From NCBI RefSeq assembly GCF_014267175.1, contig NZ_JACMTR010000002.1:4055501-4119500 (forward strand): DNA of 64,000 nucleotides, in the 5' to 3' direction. This document shows positions 59,601 through 64,000 of this stretch, piece by piece. A model generated the notes under the pieces. That model ran no database searches, was not told the origin of the DNA, and saw only the letters and a program-made list of their open reading frames with translations. A program made the position numbers and the translations under genes. The stretch comes from Pseudonocardia sp. C8 (GTDB lineage Bacteria; Actinomycetota; Actinomycetes; Mycobacteriales; Pseudonocardiaceae). Positions within the stretch are counted from its first letter, which is position 1, and each line of letters starts with the position of its first letter.

Positions 59601-60096
59601 TGGGCGCGGCCTGCTCGGCGGGTGCCGGGCTCGGCGCGGGGTCGGGGGCCGCCGGCGCGGGGGCGAACGGGTCGAGCCCGGCCGGGCGCTCGGCGGGCGC
59701 GGGTGCCGCCTGCGAGGTGTCCGCGGCCGGGGCGCCGCCCGCGGCCGGCGCGGGCCCGGCGGGCGCGGGGACCTCGGTCGCGGTGGCCTCCGGGGCCGGA
59801 GCGGTGGCCTCCGGGGCCGCAGCGGCGGCCTCCGGGGCCGCAGCGGCGGCCGCGGACGCGTCGGCGGGCTCGGCCAGCTCCGCGACCACCTGCTCGGCGA
59901 TCACCCGGGTGACGTTGGACTGCACGCTGCGGACCTCGTAACCGAGACCCGCCAGGGCGCCCAGGACGTCCTTGCTGGTGCGGCCGACCAACTTGGCCAG
60001 GGCATGCACCCTGATCTTCTCCGGGAGGTCCGGAGTGGGGACGGGCTCACCGGAGAGCCCGCCGGTGCCACCGGCGGGCGCGTCGTTCACGGACAT
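56671..60096 (-). CDS. rne: ribonuclease E/G
   Basis: A 1141-residue endoribonuclease. An N-terminal IF2_N-like helical segment (EKIRVHALAKLVGRTSKDVL) is followed by about 350 low-complexity residues, Ala/Pro- then Asp/Glu- and Arg-rich (for example GGARRRRRRGRR). The catalytic core contains an S1 domain (VGNIYLGRVQNVLPSMEAAF), DNase-like residues in VVDVNTGKFTGSGG and DIGGIIVVDFIDM, and the zinc-link CEHCRGRG. A disordered C-terminal tail (about 200 residues) ends the protein. The layout with the unstructured region before the core is the actinobacterial RNase E type. GGAGCTGA precedes the ATG. Confidence 0.95.
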   Translation of the reverse strand: MSVNDAPAGGTGGLSGEPVPTPDLPEKIRVHALAKLVGRTSKDVLGALAGLGYEVRSVQSNVTRVIAEQVVAELAEPADASAAAAAAPEAAAAAPEATAPAPEATATEVPAPAGPAPAAGGAPAADTSQAAPAPAERPAGLDPFAPAPAAPDPAPSPAPAEQAAPTPVFAVPMFQAPSATTPAPARPAAEPAADEPADTGKKGRRSRKKKRDDEGETAGEAPAPEAAADDTDDDTDTRDAADSGESADDDEGGARRRRRRGRRGRGRGKGGDEQGENGYDESDDESEDSTAGTDSTATEDSDDEAGSDSGATASEDQGSAGSRRRRRRRRRGGSEAEDRSEDDPPNTVTKVREARTDAADDGVQAVRGSTRLEAKRQRRRDGRDAGRRRPPILSEAEFLARRESVDRQMVIRQLADRTEIGVLEDGVLVEHFMTGGGSGSASMVGNIYLGRVQNVLPSMEAAFVDIGRGRNAVLYAGEVNWDAAGLNGKARKIEQALSSGDQVLVQVTKDPVGHKGARLTTQISLAGRFLVYVPSGGAAGISRKLPDTERKRLKEMLKEIVPSEAGVIIRTASEGVSHEALERDVRRLQAQWEVVKERSEKTGPGAPKAPTLLYEEPDMLVKVVRDQFNEDFSKLVVSGADAWDTVSGYVEHVAPELTDRMHRHTGPSDVFTEHRIDEQLLKALDRKVWLPSGGTLVIDRTEAMTVVDVNTGKFTGSGGNLEETVTRNNLEAAEEIVRQLRLRDIGGIIVVDFIDMVLEANRDLVLRRLTECLARDRTRHQVAEVTSLGLVQLTRKRVGGGLLENFSTPCEHCRGRGVIVSTDLPVEHSHGDGRVSGSDGGNGDGGGRRRRRRGGGGGDSGGGANGSTGSDRSSERNGQADRSVDTSSAVAGVAAVAAGRSLRGDDGASAGSSVPSTGDSTVVDAAPAPATDTEAGPTAGPAPEGGAAAPSREGGATAPSPERGATAPSGERGATPAPVAESGTTAPPTPDSRATPAPAPAGDRAAGDRDTPTAPTPGAPATAGDRDGTTTAATPAPVPAAPDTPAAGDAPAPRRRRVSRSAGAPRTAAEPVVITTPAPAGEAATAPAAPSVPAASSVPEADPAAPAPAVPEQPEPSPAVARPRRRRRAASRPAGPPQDGG

Positions 60097-60267
60097 TCAG
60101 CTCCTTCGCCCCCGGGCGCCTCGGGAGGAGGCGGCCGCGCAGGGACCTTGCGCGTACTCGTTCCGCAGCTCGCGCGGGTGCGCGGTGCGGCACATCTGGT
60201 GTCGCTGTCCCGGATCTCCGGGCTGGTGCTCGGCGGCGTGCCGGCGGCGGCGTTCGCGCCGTCCGTG

Positions 60268-61074
60268 TCAGGACCCGGCCGGGCGATCCCGGGTCGCCGG
60301 TGCCGCACCGAGCGGGTCCACCAGGTCACCCCCGTCGTCGAGCAGGCCCTGCGCCAACCGGGTGGCCGTCACCGGTACCGGCGGCGCCAGGTCTGCGACA
60401 ACGGCAAGTGCACCCAGCACGTCGTCGGGTCGAACGGTCGGTGTCGTCTGCCGAACGACCGCCGTCAGTATCGCACAGTCCGGAGCCTGAGCCGGGGAAC
60501 CCGCCGCTGCCGCCGCAGCGTCGGCGCTCACCTGCGGTTCGACCGTCAGCGCGGCCAGCGCGGCCCGCACGTCGATCTCCTTGCGCCCCGATGGCGTGAC
60601 CCGGATCACGGTCACCGAGTCCCGGGCCATCAGCTCGGCGACCGCCTTCTCGACGTCGGCGCCGGGCACGCCCCGGATCTCGAGGCGCCACCGTCCGGCG
60701 TCGATCCGGTCGGCCAGCGCGGGTGGTTCGGCGACGGCGGCCTCCAGCACGTCCAGCCCGTCGGGCAGGGCCCGGTCCATCGCGTCCCGCACCAGCTCGG
60801 GGTCGACCTCGCGGGTGAGCCCCATCTCGACGTACTCGGCCTCGCTGGCCGCCCCGGTGGGGGCGGCGCCGACCCAGGACAGCCGCGGGTGCGGGCTGAA
60901 CCCGTGCGAGTGCGACACCGGGACCCCGGCGCGGCGGACCGCCCGCTCGAAGCTGCGGGCGACGTCGCGGTGGGACAGGAAGCGCAGCCGGCCGCGCTTG
61001 GCGAACCGCAGGCGTACCCGTTGCACCGTCGGAGGTGCCGGGTTCGCTGCCGCTCCCGCCTTCACGCGCGCCAT
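60268..61074 (-). CDS. DUF2344 (TIGR03936-type) radical SAM-associated protein
   Basis: A 268-residue protein with RVRLRFAKRGRLRFLSHRDVARSFERAVRRA at the N-terminus (core motif RFLSHRD) and SHGFSPHPRLSW shortly after: hallmarks of DUF2344. In many bacteria it is fused to, or encoded beside, the radical SAM protein of the TIGR03960 family. Here that partner is 1 kb upstream, with a GNAT gene and the second 62-bp array between. The role is not established. ATG at 61074; the frame is open upstream but loses family similarity. Confidence 0.88.
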   Translation of the reverse strand: MARVKAGAAANPAPPTVQRVRLRFAKRGRLRFLSHRDVARSFERAVRRAGVPVSHSHGFSPHPRLSWVGAAPTGAASEAEYVEMGLTREVDPELVRDAMDRALPDGLDVLEAAVAEPPALADRIDAGRWRLEIRGVPGADVEKAVAELMARDSVTVIRVTPSGRKEIDVRAALAALTVEPQVSADAAAAAAGSPAQAPDCAILTAVVRQTTPTVRPDDVLGALAVVADLAPPVPVTATRLAQGLLDDGGDLVDPLGAAPATRDRPAGS

Positions 61075-61184
61075 GGATCCGAGTCTAGGAGCAGACCGGT
61101 ACCGCGAAGCCTTCGGGAGCACGCCCGCCGTGCTCGCGCAGGCCGCCCGGGACCTGGAGAAGAGCGGCGGCCGCGCGCCTCCGA

Positions 61185-61556
61185 CTCGATCAGCACGGAT
61201 CCGCCCCGCCGGCCCGACGACGGGTGCGGCAACACCCTTCCCGGGAGTCGATCAGCGCGTTCCGGTCCCCGCCGGGGCGACAGCGTGCGCACCGACCAAC
61301 GCCCGCGAGTCGATCAACACCATCTCGCCCCGGTGGGGGCGATAACGTGCACGCCGACCGGCGCCCGCAACTCGATCAGCACAGTTCCGCCCACCTCGGG
61401 GCGAGAACGTGCGCCCCGGACCCCGCCACGGACTCGATCAGCACGTTCCTGCCTCCGCCGGGGCGACAACGCGCACGCCGACCCGCGCCCGCAACCCGAC
61501 CAGCACAGTTCCGCCCACCTCGGGGCGAGAACGTGCGCCCGACGGACGCGCGCTAC
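61185..61556 (+). repeat. 62-bp tandem array 2 (six stem-loop units)
   Basis: Units begin at 61185, 61247, 61309, 61371, 61433 and 61495, an exact 62-base period. Each opens with CTCGATCAGCAC or a close variant (GTCGATCAACAC, CCCGACCAGCAC). Bases 8-41 of each unit can pair: GCAC/GTGC plus GTTC/GAAC plus GCCC/GGGC at 61371 and 61495; TCGCCCC/GGGGCGA at 61309; GCACGTT/AACGCGC at 61433. Consensus head and period match array 1 (6404-7080), 55 kb away. It fills most of the gap between the DUF2344 start and the GNAT stop. Both arrays have the same strand orientation. Confidence 0.85.
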
Positions 61557-62101
61557 GGCTCCAGCACCAGCAGCGTGTCGCCGGCGGGCCGGAACCCGGC
61601 CCGCTTGTAGAACGCGGCGCTGCCGGCCGTCGGCGCCAGCATCAGCCGCCGGTACCCGCGCTCCCGGGCGTGCGCGACGACCGCGGACAGCAGCGCCCGC
61701 GGCACCCCGGCCTCGGCGAACGCCGCCAGCACGAACGCGTTCCCGACCTGCCCGGTCCGGGCGCCGCGTCCCCCCGGGCGGGGCATCTGCACGGTCTCCA
61801 GCACGTTGATCGAGCCGATCGGCGTCCAGCCGGCCCGGTCGCTGCCGGCCTCGGCGACCCAGAACGCGCGGCGGGGCTGCTCGACCCGCCACCACGCCGC
61901 GAACGCCTCCTCGAACGCCGGGTCGGCGACCGCACGCCCGGCCCGCTCCTCCAGCCACTGCCGGCGCAGCCGGGCCAGCGCGGCGACGTCCCGCTCGTCG
62001 GCGACCCGGACCCGCAGCCGCCGGCCGCCGTGCTCCCAGTCCGCGTCGCCGTCGAGGACGCCGGGGTCGGGGATCGAGGACAGTCCGTTCTGCTCAGTCA
62101 C
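61553..62101 (-). CDS. GNAT-family N-acetyltransferase
   Basis: A 182-residue acetyltransferase. The GNAT fold is recognised in RVADERDVAALARLRRQWLEER at the N-terminus, the acetyl-CoA site around TGQVGNAFVLAAFAEAGVPRALL (core VLAAFAEAGVPRAL) and AGSAAFYKRAGFRPA at the end. Substrate unknown. The GTG overlaps the radical SAM stop (GTGACTGA, eight bases), so it is coupled to that gene. Confidence 0.82.
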   Translation of the reverse strand: MTEQNGLSSIPDPGVLDGDADWEHGGRRLRVRVADERDVAALARLRRQWLEERAGRAVADPAFEEAFAAWWRVEQPRRAFWVAEAGSDRAGWTPIGSINVLETVQMPRPGGRGARTGQVGNAFVLAAFAEAGVPRALLSAVVAHARERGYRRLMLAPTAGSAAFYKRAGFRPAGDTLLVLEP

Positions 62102-64000
62102 CCGCGCCCGGTCCCTGCAGCGATCCTGTGGCGGACGCCGTCGGGTTGACCACCGTCAGGGGCAGCAGCGTGGTGCCGCTGGGACCGACCTCGATGTCGG
62201 TGCCGGTGGACGGGCACACCCCGCAGTCGAAGCACGGGGTCCAGCGGCAGTCGTCCTGCTCGCGGCCGTCGAGGGCCTCCTGCCAGTCCTCCCACAGCCA
62301 GTCCCGCTCCAGGCCGGAGTCCAGGTGGTCCCACGGCAGGATCTCGTCGCCACCCCGCTCGCGGGTGGTGAACCAGTCGAGGTCGACACCCAGCGGTTCG
62401 AGCGCCTCCGCCGCGCAGTCGACCCAGCGCCGGTAGGAGAAGTGCTCGGACCAGCCGTCGAACCGGCCGCCGTCCCGCCAGACCTTCTCGATCACCGCGC
62501 CGACCCGGCGGTCGCCGCGGGCGAGCAGTCCCTCGATCAGCGAGGGCTCGCCGTCGTGGTAGCGCATGCCGATGTTGCGGCCGATCTTCCGGTCGGTGTT
62601 GACGGCCTCGCGCAGCTTGCGCAGCCGCGAGTCGACGACCTCCGGGTGGCACTGCGCCGCCCACTGGAACGGCGTGTGCGGCTTCGGCACGAACCCGCCG
62701 ATCGAGATGGTGCAGCGGACGTCGTTGCGGCCGGACGCCTTCCGCCCCGCCTCGATCACCCGGTAGGCCATCCCGGCGATCTCGAGGACGTCCTCGTCGG
62801 TCTCGGTGGGCAGCCCGCACATGAAGTAGAGCTTCACCTGCCGCCAACCCTGCGAGAACGCCTCCGCGCAGGTGCGGATGAGGTCCTCCTCGGACACCAT
62901 CTTGTTGATCACCCGGCGGATCCGCTCGGAGCCGCCCTCGGGGGCGAAGGTCAGCCCGGAGCGGCGCCCGTTGCGGGAAATCTCGTTGGCCAGGTCGATG
63001 TTGAACGCGTCGACCCGGGTCGAGGGCAGCGACAGCGAGGTGTTGGTCCCCTCGTAGCGGTCGGCGAGGCCCTTGGTGATGTCGGCGATCTCGGAGTGGT
63101 CGGCCGACGACAGTGACAGCAGGCCGACCTCGTCGAACCCGGAGGCGCGCACGGCCTCGTCCACCATCTCGCCGATCCCGCGCAGCGAGCGCTCCCGCAC
63201 CGGACGGGTGATCATCCCGGCCTGGCAGAACCGGCAGCCGCGGGTGCAGCCGCGGAAGATCTCCACGCTGGCCCGCTCGTGCACCGTCTCGGCCAGCGGG
63301 ACCAGCGGCTTGCGCGGGTAGGGCCAGTCGTCGAGCTCGGTGGTCGTGCGTTTCTGGACCGTGGCCGGGACCCGCTCGTCGGCCGGGGTCACGGACGCGA
63401 TGGCGCCGTCGTCGCCGTAGGTCACGTGGTAGAGCGAGGGCACGTAGCAGCCCGGGGTCGCGGCCAGCCGGAGCAGCAGCTCGCGCCGCCCGCCGGGGCG
63501 GCCCTCGCCCTTCCAGGCCTTGACGACGTCGGTGACGTCACCGACGACCTCCTCGCCGTCACCCAGCGCCGCGACGTCGACGAAGTCGGCGACCGGCTCC
63601 GGGTTGAACGCGGCGTGCCCGCCGGCGACGACCACCGGGTGGCTCTCGTCGCGGTGATGAGCGTGCAGCGGGATGCCGGCCAGGTCGAGGGTGGTGAGCA
63701 GGTTCGTGTAGCCGAGCTCGGTCGCGAAGGACACGCCGAGCACGTCGAACGCGCCGACCGGGCGGTGGGCGTCGACGGTGAAGGCGGGCACGCCGGACTC
63801 GCGCATCAGCGCCTCGAGGTCCGGCCAGACCGCGTAGCAGCGCTCGGCCAGCGCGTCGTCCCGCTCGTTGAGGACCTCGTACAGGATCTGGACGCCCTGG
63901 TTGGGCAGGCCAACCTCGTAGGCGTCCGGGTAGAGCAGTGCCCACCGGACGGCCGCGGACTCCCACGGCTTGACCTGCGAGTTCCCCTCACCGCCGACGT
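62094..64000 (-). CDS. TIGR03960-type B12-binding/radical SAM protein (5' end outside window)
   Basis: About 635 codons are visible; the N-terminus lies beyond the right edge (the visible part begins YVGGEGNSQVKPW). A cobalamin-binding-like region (LYPDAYEVGLPNQGVQILY) is followed by the radical SAM cluster motif CTRGCRFCQAG, then LSLSSADHSEI and LPSTRVDAFN. The C-terminus carries CRWTPCFDCGVCPSTG, an extra Cys-rich module. Partner of the DUF2344 protein 1 kb downstream. The reaction is not established; a role in tRNA or cofactor modification has been suggested for related enzymes. Confidence 0.9.
   Translation of the reverse strand, partial: VGGEGNSQVKPWESAAVRWALLYPDAYEVGLPNQGVQILYEVLNERDDALAERCYAVWPDLEALMRESGVPAFTVDAHRPVGAFDVLGVSFATELGYTNLLTTLDLAGIPLHAHHRDESHPVVVAGGHAAFNPEPVADFVDVAALGDGEEVVGDVTDVVKAWKGEGRPGGRRELLLRLAATPGCYVPSLYHVTYGDDGAIASVTPADERVPATVQKRTTTELDDWPYPRKPLVPLAETVHERASVEIFRGCTRGCRFCQAGMITRPVRERSLRGIGEMVDEAVRASGFDEVGLLSLSSADHSEIADITKGLADRYEGTNTSLSLPSTRVDAFNIDLANEISRNGRRSGLTFAPEGGSERIRRVINKMVSEEDLIRTCAEAFSQGWRQVKLYFMCGLPTETDEDVLEIAGMAYRVIEAGRKASGRNDVRCTISIGGFVPKPHTPFQWAAQCHPEVVDSRLRKLREAVNTDRKIGRNIGMRYHDGEPSLIEGLLARGDRRVGAVIEKVWRDGGRFDGWSEHFSYRRWVDCAAEALEPLGVDLDWFTTRERGGDEILPWDHLDSGLERDWLWEDWQEALDGREQDDCRWTPCFDCGVCPSTGTDIEVGPSGTTLLPLTVVNPTASATGSLQGPGAGD

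Noticed and set aside
56623-61809. Giant open frames on the strand opposite known genes (also 19548-25610 plus and 46731-52901 minus)
   Set aside because: High GC leaves few stop codons, and these frames have Arg/Pro/Gly-rich translations without motifs, antisense to well-supported genes such as rne, comEC-comEA, rqlH and the BTAD gene.

Overview
The window is about 64 kb of very GC-rich DNA from an actinobacterium. The order rpsT-holA-comEC-comEA-degV-octT-gpgP-rsfS ... nadD ... MoxR/VWA ... proB-obgE-rpmA-rplU-rne matches the mycobacterial/Pseudonocardiales chromosomal backbone. An F420-type nitroreductase-fold protein, an RqlH-type helicase, a BTAD regulator, frequent GTG starts and many leaderless promoters fit that placement. 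A Pseudonocardia-like organism is my inference, not something the sequence proves. No rRNA, tRNA, CRISPR, prophage or insertion sequence was seen.

Layout. 1-0.9 kb: 5' part of hemW (minus). 1.0-9.6 kb: a sulfur-assimilation cluster (plus) made of a cysteine leader peptide, sulfite/nitrite reductase, a zinc-ribbon microprotein, cysH, cysD and cysN in overlapping order, a strong terminator, and then two TauE/SafE transporters. The first transporter is preceded by a 50-codon ORF ending Cys-Arg-Ala-Cys. Between cysN and the transporters lies a 62-bp tandem array whose units can fold into stem-loops. 9.8-13.7 kb: short independent units (enoyl-CoA hydratase, sirtuin, MDR reductase, MarR), mostly with leaderless promoters. 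13.7-27.1 kb: lepA, mscL, rpsT, holA, then an antisense-oriented thrC with its own SAM riboswitch, then comEC-comEA, degV, a sugar kinase, octT-gpgP-rsfS. 27.1-36.1 kb: an accessory block lying between rsfS and nadD (MaoC protein, methyltransferase, zinc ADH with a degenerate bEBP-like regulator and a 35-residue peptide, membrane proteins, DUF222-HNH protein, a second-type methionine aminopeptidase facing an XRE regulator, an AbfB-like lectin of lower GC). 36.1-44.8 kb: nadD, an AlkB-type dioxygenase behind an exact SOS-box match, membrane proteins, TetR, VWA/MoxR pair split by a secreted protease, and a DrrAB-like ABC exporter facing its TetR regulator over a palindrome. 44.9-52 kb: RqlH helicase, F420-type protein, BTAD regulator, DUF4333 lipoprotein. 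52-64 kb: PCMT-like methyltransferase, proB, obgE, rpmA, rplU, rne, the DUF2344 protein, a second array of the same 62-bp repeat family, a GNAT enzyme and the C-terminal part of a TIGR03960-type radical SAM protein.

How the genes work together. The cys cluster covers APS formation (CysDN), APS reduction (CysH) and sulfite reduction (Sir), with transporters for sulfur oxyanions. Its expression looks tuned by cysteine-dependent translation of a leader peptide. thrC is tied to S-adenosylmethionine through a riboswitch whose closing stem overlaps the ribosome binding site. octT and gpgP belong to methylglucose lipopolysaccharide synthesis. The proB-obgE-rpmA-rplU-rne block is core translation and RNA metabolism.

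The most unusual items are the two 62-bp hairpin-repeat arrays 55 kb apart, the peptide-regulator-ADH module at 29-32 kb, the absence of a stop codon for comEC before the antisense thrC, and the SOS-box control of an AlkB family gene.
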